Part shown: piece after piece, positions 1-10,915 of the stretch | Numbering within the stretch: position 1 is the first letter of the stretch | How the letters are laid out: every line of letters begins with the position of its first letter | Assembly (NCBI GenBank): GCA_948099385.1 | Contig: CANUEZ040000002.1 | Span: forward strand, 3,292,001-3,356,000 | Reading direction: 5' to 3' | Origin: Fasciola hepatica | Lineage: Eukaryota; Platyhelminthes; Trematoda; Plagiorchiida; Fasciolidae | Length of the DNA: 64,000 nt | Translations under genes and position numbers: made by a program | Notes under the pieces: generated by a model | The model's database searches: none | Told to the model about the DNA's origin: nothing | Seen by the model: only the letters and a program-made list of their open reading frames with translations

Positions 1-172
1 GGCAATCGTCCGTGCGACCACTAGAACCTGTACACTTTTAGGCTGCATTTACCCAAATGAATATCCAAGGAACCTATTTGTGACCTCAGCTGTATCAAAT
101 GATCATGCAATCGAGCATGCTTAGGGTGTCCCCGAAATAAACAATTATTATTATGATTACTATTATTAATAA
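1..172 (+). mobile_element. 3' end fragment of a family-b CR1-like non-LTR element
   Basis: Only the last part of the element is present. A GATCATGC motif at 101-108 is followed by a decayed terminal hairpin (stem 121-125 with 132-136, loop 6 nt, one mispair), then a GAAATAAAC box and an interrupted ATT-rich tail running to 172. The same order of motifs ends the copies at 10.9, 14.1, 38.7 and 37.3 kb. The BEL/Pao repeat starts directly after it. Confidence 0.6.
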
Positions 173-1278
173 TAAATGTTGTGGCGTTATATTGCAATTC
201 TGTATTTTTTCATCAAATTTGTCGGTAATTCAGCTTTGCCCTCAGTCTACTTTGTCTTCGACAAAACACCATCGATCAAGCTTATATCCCCCTTAAATGG
301 CCGTCCAAAATAATCTCTTAGGATTCTACATATCCCGGTGTACCCCATCAAGGGATCAAGCATCGCGCAGCCTTCGACAGCCTTTTGGTCCTCCCACGAC
401 AGCGCCGCAATAAGTACAAAAACCTTTGTCAAGGATCTGCAACTTGCGCTCAAAAGTTTTTGAATTGCTCCCTGAACATGCGGTAAAGCTCGGGTTGCCC
501 GTCGAAAGGAGCTAGCTCCACCCTCGGCAAGTCGAATGCAAAACCCTCTGTAGTTCCAGGCGGTCACAAGGGTTTGTGTTAGTCGACCATGTTGCCATTT
601 CCGTGTGGATTTCGTGAACTATGTGGATTTCCTGCTGGTTCGCCGAGACCAGGTCCTTATAAAAGGGGTTCTACTTCCTTCATAGCTAACCGCAGCTGGT
701 TCTCTAACTCCAACACTCTTATTCTATGAGTATCAATTTCATCGGACTCATCGCGATTATAAATATATGACCTGGCACTGACAAAACTGGAAGACTTAGC
801 ACTATCCGGAAAATCGACAACACACAGACCAGACCCCAGAGACTTGCGGAGTTAATTCCTGTTTTCTCTTGAGGTTCCTACTGCTTCGCCTGGAAGATTC
901 CGATGACTTTTATTGTCTAGGTTCCACTTGATTACTGTGAGTCATTTCTCACAAGTCGAGTAACGCGTAGCCAATCCAAACAAATCACTAAACCGGAATG
1001 GGATTAATTCGTAGTTTCCACTGTACTGAACTGAGATTCACAAGAGGTACAAATATATGCAAACCCCAAGTATGCAGCCAAATAGACTCAACAGTGAAAC
1101 CCAAAGGTCCAAAGCCCCTTGACCCAAGCACGACAGTCAGAGACGGCTCAAGGTCAAATTCAAACGTCTCACACGGAAAAAAATACGTGCACAAAAGTGG
1201 TGTATTGACGTGCTTTTCAAAGTAATTTCAAATATGGTCAAATCCACGAAGGACGTGGAACATTTTGAAGGATTTTCA
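173..1278 (-). repeat. 1.1-kb direct repeat, copy 1 (BEL/Pao LTR/leader plus 5' gag)
   Basis: This segment is almost identical to 3935-5039 in the same orientation (constant offset 3761-3762, one 1-nt indel near 293, a few substitutions). On the minus strand it contains an LTR/leader-like stretch and, at 247-567, an open frame related to BEL/Pao Gag with the motif GYTGICRILRDYFGRPF. The ends read TG...CA, which imitates an LTR. However, in copy 2 the gag frame runs straight across the inner boundary, so the repeat is larger than the LTR. Most likely it is LTR plus 5' gag of a tandem or recombined element. No obvious target-site duplication flanks the pair. Confidence 0.75.
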
Positions 1279-2261
1279 GTGCTTCCTCTTTACACCGCCA
1301 GCCAGAATCCTCCGGCATAAATAGTTGTCTGAGGTTCGGGACGGAGTCATTATTCTCACCCTACCCACCTGCACCTTATTGTCAGTGCCTGTGGTCACCA
1401 ACTTCCTGTGTTAGCTGCCTGTAAAACGGGTTTCCGTCGTAGTCACCGTTTGCACGATCCATAAGGAATCGATTCCGAATCCAGCTGCACAAAGTGAGAT
1501 CAGCACATCCGTCAGAAGACCGACGCACGCAATTTGAAGCACGATGAGAACGAAGACATTCCAGGGTAAAACAACCTGGTGCACGAGTTTATTCCGCATA
1601 TCTTAAACAGTAAACTATTTTAACAAATGGTTAAACTAAGCCTGTTTACAATCCTGCGCGGAGAAGTTGAAAGTAGATGCAAAGTTCAAGTGACAATGAG
1701 ATATCACGTAAAATTGAAAGGTTGAGGAACAGTGGAATTACGCAAGATTAACACACCAAAGCTTATGAAAAAACTGGAAACCGGTTTCTGACCATAAATA
1801 AGCTTCGAAAGTAAGTGTACGAAGGACAGTATTAAAACATACATAAGCACGGAGATTAATGGAATACTGATGCTTATCAGAGTATTTCAGAGTCTTCTGC
1901 GTACAAAATATGTGACAAACAATACTGTTCAAACTGTGAATAAATGTTCTTCTTCAAGTGCAGGTGTAGCTTCTCAATGTGATTGTAGCTAATAAGCCTT
2001 ACTTGAACTGTTTGAGTGAAAACTTGGTGAATTTTTTCTCCTTACCTCTATGCGCTCTGGGTAAAAAGTGGAACTCAGTACATCTCGCAACTGTTTAGGA
2101 AAAAACGGGCTGAGTTGAATAGTCGTAGAGCATGAAATGGAATAAAATGCTGGGCAATTCGGCGCAAGGAGGCTTGCAAACTATTTTGTCCTTTTATGTG
2201 GTTTCGAGCTCCAATCATCAACGTCTTCATTGATGTTTTTTGCTACAAGTGAACTAATTCT

Positions 2262-2696
2262 CTAGTGTTTTGAGCTCGCTGTTTGTTTTACTTGTTCCCT
2301 GTAATGTAACACAATTGTAGGATCTGTCCAATATGCAGAGCTCATTTCGATGGTGGTACAGCTCTCTTTAAGCGGTTTTTCTACCTTACAACCCAATAAC
2401 AATGCAGTCATTTTGAGTTCATTTATGGATATCGACTTCCGCTCAGTTGTTTCTGTCTTGGCATAGGGTACTTTGTTTCGCCATTGGCCATGCGGTTCCA
2501 TCCAGATGCCGTATACCGCCACTGGGTCGTCCAATTCCAAACTGCATTGCGTGAACCGTTGGTGTTCAACGTTTAACTGGGCTATCCAAAAATATCCTTT
2601 TTTGAGATATGCCAAAAAGACTTCGGGCAAATTCCCCTTTCCTTGACGGGTGGTTTGACGGTAGTCGCTTGGGTTGAGCAAATTCGTGTTGTCCAT
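2262..2696 (-). pseudogene. BEL/Pao Pol fragment: RNase H domain
   Basis: A 144-codon open frame without the rest of Pol. It contains the signature of BEL/Pao RNase H: an AKTETTERKSISINELKM stretch followed about 20 residues later by YWTDPTIVL. In the family these form the second half of the RNase H fold, including the conserved (F/W)TDS-type acidic position (here WTDP). It lies downstream, in element sense, of the protease piece at 3244-3684, with the RT deleted between them. It is a remnant, not a working enzyme. Confidence 0.7.
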
Positions 2697-2849
2697 CGTG
2701 GAGTTTTGTCTTTGAATTCACTATTGGAAGAACCGACTGATCTTATTTTGAGTGGACTTAGCTTCCCTGAGATAGACCGTTAGATTTAAAATCGAAAAGT
2801 TAGTTGTGTTCTACATAGGCACTTCGCTCAGCAGCCGCTAGGCAATTTA

Positions 2850-3684
2850 CTGATGCCGATTGTTGAACTTAGTTCTTCAGGGGTCCAAATAGTTTCCAGC
2901 CAAGTGTCGTCTGCGTAGAAAGTGATTCCCTTTGATTGTCTATGCCCTGTTAAAGCCCCCAATATGCCCCCGGTACTTTGCATCCAATAAGTGTATCAAC
3001 GTGGGGGCTAGATACTTTTTCGAACTCTATGTCCTTGAGACGAAACCACCTCTTCGCGATCGATATAATAGAGTCGACTGGTCCGATTGGCAATCAGTCT
3101 AGTGCAAAGGCTTCCGGGATTTATACGGTCCCTCCATCAGTTAGAGATGTCAACTGCAGGGTCAGCCCCATCGAATTAATAACATCACCCCCTGCAGCCA
3201 GGCTGATCGTGAGAAAGGTAGGATTGCCGACTAGTTCACAGCTTTATACAAGCTCGCGCGTGATCAACGAAGTATCCGACCCCGTGTCAAAAAATGCCAC
3301 AACCCTCCTCAATCCTCTAGGTGTCACAGTGCCCACAAGTACGGTGCCTAATCTCGCCGGTCTCAAATCATCATGTCCTGTTGAACAAACAATCCCGGGT
3401 TCATCCGGCTGCGTAGGCCTGTAGTTTTGCGGGCCATATAGTAACGGGTGGTAATTACCGAAGCATCCGTCCTGGTTACATTTCACTCCATATTGATATT
3501 CAGAGGTTCGATGAGAGTTGGCTGAACAAACAAAGCATGAGCGGATCCTTGTGACCGTGGGCCATCGATCGGGTAAACTCGTCCCATGAAAGGTGGGACA
3601 ATATGGTAACCGATGAAGTGAGCTTAATAGCTTGCATTCAATTGGCCTCTCGGGCTCTCGGCTTATCGGGTGCATGTTAGCCAA
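2850..3684 (-). pseudogene. BEL/Pao Gag C-terminus, protease and start of Pol (broken)
   Basis: The open part (3244-3684, 146 codons) begins in Gag and carries a CFVCSANSHRTSE knuckle and a second Cys/His cluster ending in GNYHPLLYG, the pattern BEL/Pao Gag proteins use to bind RNA. It then runs into an aspartic protease with the active-site stretch FFDTGSDTSLIT. After a frame break the Pol linker continues down to about 2850, including DTLIGCKVPGAYWGL and LGWKLFGP, which precede the RT domain in BEL/Pao elements. The RT itself is absent. The copy is disabled by frame shifts and deletion. Confidence 0.75.
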
Positions 3685-4328
3685 CGACTGGATTCGGTTG
3701 CGGTCTTTCCCTAAGATTTGAGCCGATGTTGGCCCCGTTCAAGCAAGCCTGGATTTTTCGCGTACTATTTGTCCAAATCGGCTGTTGGCCATGCGGGATT
3801 GACGATGCATGTACTCCGTCAAATCTTCGAACGTAGATTCTCGCTTCCTCTGCCCATTGGCTCTGTAAATCAATAGGTAAACATCGAACGATGCTTTCCT
3901 GTGTGTGCAACGCATTCTGATCACACTGGTGTTCTAAATGTTGTGGCGTTATATTGCAATTCTGTATTTTTTCATCAAATTTGTCGGTAATTCAGCTTTG
4001 CCCTCAGTCTACTTTGCCTTCGACAAAACACCATCGATCAAGCTTATATCCCCCTAAATGGCCGTCCAAAATAATCTCTTAGGATTCTACATATCCCGGT
4101 GTACCCCATCAAGGGATCAAGCATCGCGCAGCCTTCGACAGCCTTTTGGTCCTCCCACGACAGCGCCGCAATAAGTACAAAAACCTTTGTCAAGGATCTG
4201 CAACTTGCGCTCAAAAGTTTTTGAATTGCTCCCTGAACATGCGGTAAAGCTCGGGTTGCCCGTCGAAAGGAGCTAGCTCCACCCTCGGCAAGTCGAATGC
4301 AAAACCCTCTGTAGTTCCAGGCGGTCAC
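3677..4328 (-). pseudogene. BEL/Pao Gag, N-terminal and central part (frameshifted)
   Basis: Gag pieces are spread over three frames. Near 4300 one frame reads FAFDLPRVELAPFDG, matching the LPR(V/I)ELxxFDG start of BEL/Pao Gag cores. The next frame (4044-4328) gives ALSWEDQKAVEGCAMLD and RILRDYFGRPF. A third (3677-3924) gives QNCNITPQHL running across the 3935 repeat boundary, then SIVRCLPIDLQSQWAEEARIY. The equivalent domain at 58.3-59.1 kb shares the LPRVEL(A/S)PFD motif, so the two BEL/Pao copies belong to related families. Confidence 0.7.
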
Positions 4329-5039
4329 AAGGGTTTGTGTTAGTCGACCATGTTGCCATTTCCGTGTGGATTTCGTGAACTATGTGGATTTCCTGCTGGT
4401 TCGCCGAGACCAGGTCCTTATAAAAGGGGTTCTACTTCCTTCATAGCTAACCGCAGCTGGTTCTCTAACTCCAACACTCTTATTCTATGAGTATCAATTT
4501 CATCGGACTCATCGCGATTATAAATATATGACCTGGCACTGACAAAACTGGAAGACTTAGCACTATCCGGAAAATCGACAACACACAGACCAGACCCCAG
4601 AGACTTGCGGAGTTAATTCCTGTTTTCTCTTGAGGTTCCTACTGCTTCGCCTGGAAGATTCCGATGACTTTTATTGTCTAGGTTCCACTTGATTACTGTG
4701 AGTCATTTCTCACAAGTCGAGTAACGCGTAGCCAATCCAAACAAATCACTAAACCGGAATGGGATTAATTCGTAGTTTCCACTGTACTGAACTGAGATTC
4801 ACAAGAGGTACAAATATATGCAAACCCCAAGTATGCAGCCAAATAGACTCAACAGTGAAACCCAAAGGTCCAAAGCCCCGTGACCCAAGCACGACAGTCA
4901 GAGACGGCTCAAGGTCAAATTCAAACGTCTCACACGGAAAAAAATACGTGCACAAAAGTGGTGTATTGACGTGCTTTTCAAAGTAATTTCAAATATGGTC
5001 AAATCCACGAAGGACGTGGAACATTTTGAAGGATTTTCA
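3935..5039 (-). repeat. 1.1-kb direct repeat, copy 2 (BEL/Pao LTR/leader plus 5' gag)
   Basis: Partner of 173-1278. On the minus strand it starts TGAAAATCC at 5039 and supplies the 5' end of the element. A motif GAGTAACGCGTAGCCAAT (about 4719-4736) is shared with 957-974 and with the leader of the second BEL/Pao element near 59115, which supports a conserved LTR/leader region. The exact LTR boundaries inside the repeat cannot be fixed by eye. Confidence 0.7.
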
Positions 5040-5159
5040 CATGTGTTCCGTTCATCTGATATCCTTGACCGGTACTAATGAGGCTCTGTTGCGTAGGTAA
5101 CCCTCTATCTACCTCAAGACCCGAGGTGCCACTCGAAGTGTCTTCGGCCTGCCCACCAA

Positions 5160-5340
5160 GAAACGGTGGTTTGCCGAATCAAATGACCGTTCCCCTCCCC
5201 TCGGTCTAATATGCGCTTTACCTCATCGAAAATGAATTGCAGATTGGTGAGGCAGAACCCTCCCTCAACAAACCCGCGTTGCTGGTTATCATTCGGCTGG
5301 TGAGTCCGTAGATGTTGTGTTAGTCGCTCGCTGACCTGTC
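5160..5340 (-). pseudogene. Non-LTR reverse transcriptase fragment
   Basis: Minus-strand translation of about 5215-5340 reads RLTQHLRTHQPNDNQQRGF followed by VEGGFCLTNLQFIFDEVKR. This is the QxGFxxGxSCLTNL...DxV pattern of RT blocks 2a-3 in CR1/Jockey-type elements. The similarity fades after EVKRILDRGEG, before the catalytic blocks. It is a short orphan piece between the BEL/Pao repeat and the CR1-like element at 5.35 kb. Confidence 0.6.
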
Positions 5341-5347
5341 CCTCTAG

Positions 5348-7108
5348 TTCTTTGGGGGCAAACCAGTAAGTACCCCCTCTTTAATCTTAGAAAATAACGA
5401 CCACATTACCTCACCTGTAGCGATAGCCGAGGCGCTTAACTCCTACTTTGCTGCATCTATGACTACGAACCCCATTACTTTATCCCCATGCATAGACCCT
5501 GTCACCGAGCACTCACTGTCTGATTTAGAATTTACTTTAAAAGAGGTGACCAACCAGATTACCCGTGTCCGGAAGTCCTCACACCTTGGCCATGATGGTG
5601 TTCCGCCGACACTTCTACGTCTTGGAGGAACTGATGTCGCAGCCTTACTATTGAAGGTCTACAATCTATCCATCAAGTTTGGCATATTTCCCTCACAGTG
5701 GAAGACTGCGGTCATCATCCCAATCCATAAGAAGGGACCAATACATGACCCCTCAAATTACCGCCCTATCAACCACACTCCAATTGCTTCTAGGTTGATG
5801 GAACGCCTCATCAAACAGCGGATGTCCGACTTCCTGTTGTCCCATAACATCATCCATAGTGGGCAGCATGGCTTCCTAAAATCACGTTCATGCACCACCT
5901 GTCAGTACGACTTTTTTAACCTCATAACGGCGGCCGCCGACAACGCTAAATCTATCATCATCATATACCTTGATATGACAAAGGCTTTCGACCGCGTCCC
6001 TCACGCTTTGTTACTAACCAAACTCAAAGCTCATGGCTTTTCCGGTTCGCTTTTATCTTGGTTAACATCTTATTTATCGGACCGTTCACAAGTGGTTTCC
6101 ATTGATGGGTGTCTCTCACAACCTGCTCCAGTCACCAGTGGAGTTATACAAGGCAGTGTACTCGGTCCTTTACTATTTCTCATCTACATAAACGACATAT
6201 TTCCCACCTTGCACCATGGTACCCCATTCCTTTTTGCTGATGACGTTAAGATTGTCTATGAGTTTCCTCGTCAAAACCTCAACATCATGCTAGATGAAAT
6301 TTCCAGTGACCTAAAGCGACTCGGGGATTGGTGCAATTCATGGAGTATGGACTTCTCGGCCTCGAAGAGCTGCTACACAACATTCAGATGTCAAGTGGCC
6401 TACGGAACCCTGCTTATCCACGACCTACCCATCTCGTACAGCCCTTTAGTTCGAGACCTTGGTCTTCATTATTCTTGCAGTTTTAGGTTTTCTGAGTATG
6501 TTCCACTCCAGATTGCAAAGACCAGAAGAACCACTGGTCTCATCTCCAGAACTTTTCGGCTAAATGATTGCAAACTGCTCACTTACAAGTCTCACGCCAG
6601 GCCTCTCCTTGAATACTGTCCCATTATCTTCACCAACATGACGAAATCCAACCGCATTTCTCTGGAGTCCGTGCAACGCCAATTCACCAAACAATTAGTA
6701 GGCTTTTCCTCCAGTCTGTGTTACAAGGATCGATGCATCCTACTCAATCTTGACCCTCTATGGTTGCGTCGCATAAAGCTCAATTTGTGCTTCCTGTTTA
6801 AGCTGTACCACCGTACGGCCTTTTCGTGTACCGAACCCATTCGTCTCACTCCCTCCACGAATTATGCTCTACGCCATCGGTCATTGCAGCTCTCTATTCC
6901 TAGATCAAAACTAGCGTTAAGATCTAACGTTTTCCTTATAAAATACTCAAAGTTATGGAATAAACTCCCGCTAAACATCCGCGAAAGTCTCTCAATTTCC
7001 CAGTTCAGAGGCTCGCTGGATCACTTCTTGACTGTTCCCAATGTGATCCTTCTTACCGGTCTGACCGTCACCGAAGAGGTGGCCTACGAAAACGGGTTTG
7101 ATTACTAG
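5348..7108 (+). CDS. CR1-like non-LTR retrotransposon ORF2, reverse transcriptase part (5'-truncated)
   Basis: An uninterrupted frame from after the TAG at 5345 to the stop at 7106-7108; the first ATG is at 5459 (549 residues), but homology starts upstream at about 5381 (ENNDHITSPVAIAEAL). The endonuclease is missing, so this is a typical 5'-truncated insertion. RT motifs from 5459: GHDGVPPTLLRLGG (res ~44-57), YLDMTKAFDRVPH, SGVIQGSVLGPLLFLIYINDI, and the catalytic box FADD at 6233-6244 (Asp 261/262). The C-terminal LEYCPIIFTNM and LWLRRIKLNLCFLFKL blocks are typical of the family. The protein would reverse-transcribe element RNA at the chromosomal target. It lacks its own endonuclease and is probably not autonomous. 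Confidence 0.85.
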   Translation, partial: FFGGKPVSTPSLILENNDHITSPVAIAEALNSYFAASMTTNPITLSPCIDPVTEHSLSDLEFTLKEVTNQITRVRKSSHLGHDGVPPTLLRLGGTDVAALLLKVYNLSIKFGIFPSQWKTAVIIPIHKKGPIHDPSNYRPINHTPIASRLMERLIKQRMSDFLLSHNIIHSGQHGFLKSRSCTTCQYDFFNLITAAADNAKSIIIIYLDMTKAFDRVPHALLLTKLKAHGFSGSLLSWLTSYLSDRSQVVSIDGCLSQPAPVTSGVIQGSVLGPLLFLIYINDIFPTLHHGTPFLFADDVKIVYEFPRQNLNIMLDEISSDLKRLGDWCNSWSMDFSASKSCYTTFRCQVAYGTLLIHDLPISYSPLVRDLGLHYSCSFRFSEYVPLQIAKTRRTTGLISRTFRLNDCKLLTYKSHARPLLEYCPIIFTNMTKSNRISLESVQRQFTKQLVGFSSSLCYKDRCILLNLDPLWLRRIKLNLCFLFKLYHRTAFSCTEPIRLTPSTNYALRHRSLQLSIPRSKLALRSNVFLIKYSKLWNKLPLNIRESLSISQFRGSLDHFLTVPNVILLTGLTVTEEVAYENGFDY

Positions 7109-10021
7109 GATTACTGCACTAGAACTTTCATTTCTCACCCGATGACAAACGCCAGGGCAACAATTCTCTTTTACGTTATATTGCTTACAATCTATACTAC
7201 TGTAGCCACAGTTTGCTGACTTTTATGACTATACCTAGTTTAATGCTTGCCGGTTCTCCTAATTTTAGACAATGTTCCTGTTCTATTGCCAACCAGTCTA
7301 AGTTTCTTAGTCTTAGATGTCTCCACAGAAAATAAGTACGTGGCTTCGGACCCTAGGACACTGAGTTCCGCCGTCTACCACTTTACTCGATCCTTTCACT
7401 CCTCTCCCGTTCATCTTGGCTACCACCACTCACCTGGGTTTTATGCCCGGCCTCAATTCGCCTTTCTTAATCACCTCATTCCAGAATCTATTATCCCAGA
7501 AGCCCACCTGCTAGTACTTACTTGGTGGCTTTTCCTCTCGTCTCACCTCTGTATCTACCATGCACCAACTACTATCATATTCTCTCTTATGCACCACACC
7601 ATTTCCCACCAGCAGAGCTAAACTCATCTGCACCAGCTAGCCCGGAATGGACTCTGATGGTCTTAGGCATGGCCTGGCGCTGTATGAGACTGACACACGT
7701 ATGCTAGCTTGTGCTTTACAACGTTCGTTGTCCTACTCCGTGTGTTGCATAATCCCATCCTGTATTTTCCCAGCCCATGCTAGCGAAACCCCTGATGTCA
7801 ACGGCACCCATACCATTGCGTCGTTGGAACGTGGGGAAAACAGACCACCCCCAGCAGTTGCGAAAAAAGACAAATACGCATAAAATTACGATCGGGCGGA
7901 GGGGCTATGGAAAGTTCCTATATGGGCTCAACCACCCCTCTGTTAGGAAACAAACAAAAATAATAATAATAATAATAAAACTGAAAAAAGAGAACAGTGG
8001 AAACGAAAAAGACCTCGTGGGATCGATTCGATCTCCAAATACCACTGACATCGGGCTGTGAAGGAATTGGGCAACATTCATCTATGGGAAAGTATCCCAT
8101 CAGCTCAGACCTGATCCTGCGAAAGGGGAAACCCCACATCGCCCTTGTTCGCTCGACAAGCTTTGGTCTTCACGCTCGAGACTGACTGGGGTGACAGCGC
8201 ACTGGACTCTCCACATACGTTTTCCCATCCCCCGCTCTAAGTTTCAACCACCCCATACCCACCATAAGCGCACCTAGCATGCACGTCGACGTCAAATACA
8301 ATCGCTACCACAGCCCTGACCTCCAACCCATTGACCTGGACAGAGTATCGACGCACCTGACGAATAACGGCAACCTCGATGAAGCCCGGAAAAGGAAAAA
8401 AAGAGATAAGAACAGTGGAAACCGGTCACCTTTTCCATCTATACCCCTCTATCGTCCGTCATCTTTTTTAGAAAGCGGTCTTCTCGATGTCCTAGCATCC
8501 AAGCCACGCTTAGGTTTACAACCCTACCTAACAGTAACCACTGCCTCCTGCCAACTACAATCACTACCGCAGCCTGCTCACAATTAAGTTAAATCTCTGA
8601 AATGCAGACGCAGCAGCCCACCGGGTTTACGCTATCTTGCTAGCCGGGGGTAGTACTTATCAACCCCCTGCAACCCTATGTTACTTAAGCTCTCTAATTA
8701 GAACCCAGATCAAAGTACGAAATGTAACACTGACAGTCCACATAGACCCAGTCAGTTCATTATTAATTGTCGCTATTTATTATCATAACTAACAGCTGGA
8801 ACCACGTCCAGACTGCTAACACCATTTATTTCAGGTTTGTCGTCGCCCACTCTCTCGGGCACCACTTTCGGTGACCAATGTCCACACTTTGACCTGTACC
8901 GACAGAGACCTTAATGGCATCTTTTATACCAAACGGGATTGCAATCGGGCCACACGACCTAAAACACCCCCAAATGCTTACAAGCAGATTGATAGACGTC
9001 TCCTAACGCAACACCTCTACTACTGATGTCACTGTTGGAGGCTTCAGAAATAACAGTTCGCAAGCAACCTTCTATTGATTGATTGACACGTCCCTTACCC
9101 CGCCTGATGAACCATACCCACGGGATGCTGCACATCACCTTGGTCTCATGTGAAACAATCCAATAACAGAGCCAGAATACGCAACACAGGAATTTTTTCT
9201 CATTAAAATTCGATACGTTATCCGAACGCGAGTCCACTTGTCCCTCACATCCTTGGTTCCCAACAATGATGCCGAAGATCACTGAGAATCAATAAGTCAA
9301 TATATTTGTCAGCATAACAGAACAATAAGGCGCGAGCCTACAAGGAGATTTTTCGCTCCGTTTTCTCTTCCAAGATTTCATTTTTCTTTCGATCGGTATC
9401 CAGCTTGAAATTGACTCTTCACCAGTTAAAGGCCTTCAAGTTGCGCTGCCTTTTTCTGAATGATAAGGGTTATTGATCCCGAACCTAAACTCACCTTATA
9501 TATGGATTGCTGTTTCCTCCACATTCATCAACGTTGCCTGTCCATTTCCACAAAGTTTCCTCATGTCCCCTCGTTTCATGATGAACTCCCTCTATTAGAA
9601 TCGGGAATATCCATCATTCCGGGCCAACTTCATCTCCATAGAGAGCCGCTCTCTTCATATTCACCAAAGTTCACGGTTGTACTCCCATTCATTTCTTTAA
9701 TCTCTCCATGTCCATTACTTATTCCGTGCATAGAACCCGCAATAGGCCTCAGTTACCCACATCTTGCATTATTATGACTTATAACGCATCCCTAGCGCTA
9801 TATTTTCACGATATATTTTGTATTTTCACGGACCACTACCAACCAGTCGAATCCGAAACCAAACCGTATTTGCCGCGCAAACCTTTATAATTTCAGTCGA
9901 CTCAAACTATCTCTAGCTATATTGTTTTGCTTCTGACGACTCCACTTGCTTTCTTGAAATTCGTGTATAGTTCATTGTTTTGAGTAACGTTGTACACCAT
10001 GATCATGCGCATGCGCATGCG
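7109..10021 (+). mobile_element. Long pyrimidine-rich 3' region of a family-a CR1-like element
   Basis: No credible gene: open frames here are short and differ between copies. The strand is rich in C and T. A (TAA)n run at 7960-7977 may be an internal tail, so the region could be two stacked 3' ends. From about 8145 to the tail it matches the reverse complement of 17.27-19.56 kb, for example the block around the GACTGACTGGGGTGA motif at 8183 and the one at 8793. It ends in the hairpin and (ATT)n tail at 10022-10066. Confidence 0.6.
8793..8815 (+). other. Bulged stem-loop CAGCTGG-N8-CCAGnCTG, copy 1
   Basis: CAGCTGG pairs with CCAG-CTG around an 8-nt loop (AACCACGT) and one bulged A at 8812. 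It lies in the 3' region of a family-a element. Five other copies in this window keep the stem and loop length but vary the loop or bulge (see findings). Confidence 0.6.
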
Positions 10022-10066
10022 TCTCGACCATGGTCGAGAAATATACCATTATTATTATTATTATTA
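10022..10066 (+). repeat. Family-a terminal hairpin and (ATT)n tail
   Basis: TCTCGACCATGGTCGAGA (10022-10039) is a perfect 18-nt palindrome. It is followed by AATATACC and about six ATT units. A GATCATGCG motif lies just upstream. This is the 3' terminus of a non-LTR element. In stringent L2/CR1-type elements such a 3' stem-loop plus short tandem repeat is what the RT recognises; that role here is inferred. Confidence 0.7.
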
Positions 10067-10067
10067 A

Positions 10068-10214
10068 TTGCTGTTGATCTCCAACGCTCACCCGTCATAA
10101 ACAAGTTCATCGTGGTCTATCCAAGTTAATCCTGCATTATTTGACCCAACCCTACCTGTCTCGTCCAGCCACTGCTACCTTCGTGTCCCCTCTCTTCACT
10201 GCTATTTGCTGCTG

Positions 10215-10265
<51 letters not shown>

Positions 10266-10883
10266 GTATATATTTTTGTATCCGCACATTTTCTCTGCCT
10301 CCTTCAGTTCTTTTGCCACCATGCCACCTCCCCTCATGATATGCGTCAATTTTGTCCACAATTGTGCCTCATATTTACCGTATCTCGATCCTTCAGCGGC
10401 ATTGATGCCATCTGACTCACTGTTAACGTCCTGCATTCCAGCTCCCTATTTTCAGATTGACACAGTTCGTTTATTGCAATAACGCATAGTTCATGGCTAC
10501 CTAGTCCCCAGCCATACAACTCAATTGTTTGTTCTTTTCTTCTCTTCTTCCTTCCGTTTTTCTTGATTGTTTCGCGTAACGATAGATCCACATATCGATT
10601 TTCAATCCCCTTCCTGTAAAACTCCCAGGCTCCGTTCTCCCTCACTTGGTTCAGCCCGCCGTCCCACCTGACCCTGACCCTCAAATTCACCGGGCCCATA
10701 TCTGAATTCGTCTCTGTGTTCAATTAAACTCCCTACGTTACTCCTTGATGTGCATATATTTATCTCCCTCTCATCTCTTCTCTATTTCTTCCTACCCTCC
10801 TCGTGTTAATTATTCATAAATTTTTCATGAATTTTATCTGTCAGTTTTGTCGCTTGTAAAAGTTTGATCATGAGTAAGGGGTG
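10068..10883 (+). mobile_element. Family-b CR1-like element, 3' region fragment
   Basis: C/T-rich sense strand without a supported gene. It contains a (TA)n run at 10221-10262. A block at 10660-10700 (TCAAATTCACCGGGC) matches, in inverse, the GCCCGGCAAATTTGAAAG block at 26.89 kb and similar blocks at 37.56 and 39.00 kb. It ends in the family-b hairpin at 10884-10901. Confidence 0.55.
10221..10262. repeat. (TA)n microsatellite
   Basis: About 21 uninterrupted TA units. It creates spurious open frames of Tyr-Ile repeats on both strands. Confidence 0.95.
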
Positions 10884-10915
10884 TTTCGGGCGGCTCCGAA
10901 ATAAACGATTATTAT
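10884..10915 (+). repeat. Family-b terminal hairpin and tail
   Basis: TTTCGG-GCGGCT-CCGAAA at 10884-10901 forms a 6-bp stem with a 6-nt loop. It is followed by TAAACGATTATTAT. A GATCATG motif lies at 10866. Same layout as at 14123, 15792 (inverse), 37320 (inverse) and 38763 (inverse). Confidence 0.7.

Larger units (their letters stand above)
1279..3934 (-). mobile_element. Decayed BEL/Pao LTR retrotransposon, internal region
   Basis: Read on the minus strand from 3934 down, the order is end of Gag, cysteine/histidine knuckle, aspartic protease, start of Pol, then RNase H. The RT core is missing between about 2850 and 2700. Below 2262 no clear domain is seen. The last 100 bases before 1279 could be the poorly conserved end of an integrase, but I cannot support that firmly. 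Several frameshifts and stops make the copy non-functional. Confidence 0.7.

Noticed and set aside
988..1225. Open frames of 68-75 codons on both strands, repeated at 4749-4986.
   Set aside because: They overlap each other, lie in the LTR/leader-like part, have no domain, and are repeated only because the whole segment is duplicated.
2978..3424. 148-codon plus-strand frame.
   Set aside because: It is the reverse of the BEL/Pao protease/Pol region, which explains the strand better.
173..5039. Calling 173-1278 and 3935-5039 a pair of LTRs.
   Set aside because: Ends fit TG...CA, but gag coding sequence lies inside the repeat and crosses its inner boundary, and no target-site duplication is visible.
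10126..10482. Three overlapping frames across the (TA)n run.
   Set aside because: Tyr/Ile repeats come from the microsatellite; no other support.
10884..10901. Hairpin plus T-rich tail as a bacterial-type terminator.
   Set aside because: The genome is eukaryotic, and the hairpin is tied to the 3' ends of non-LTR elements in several copies.
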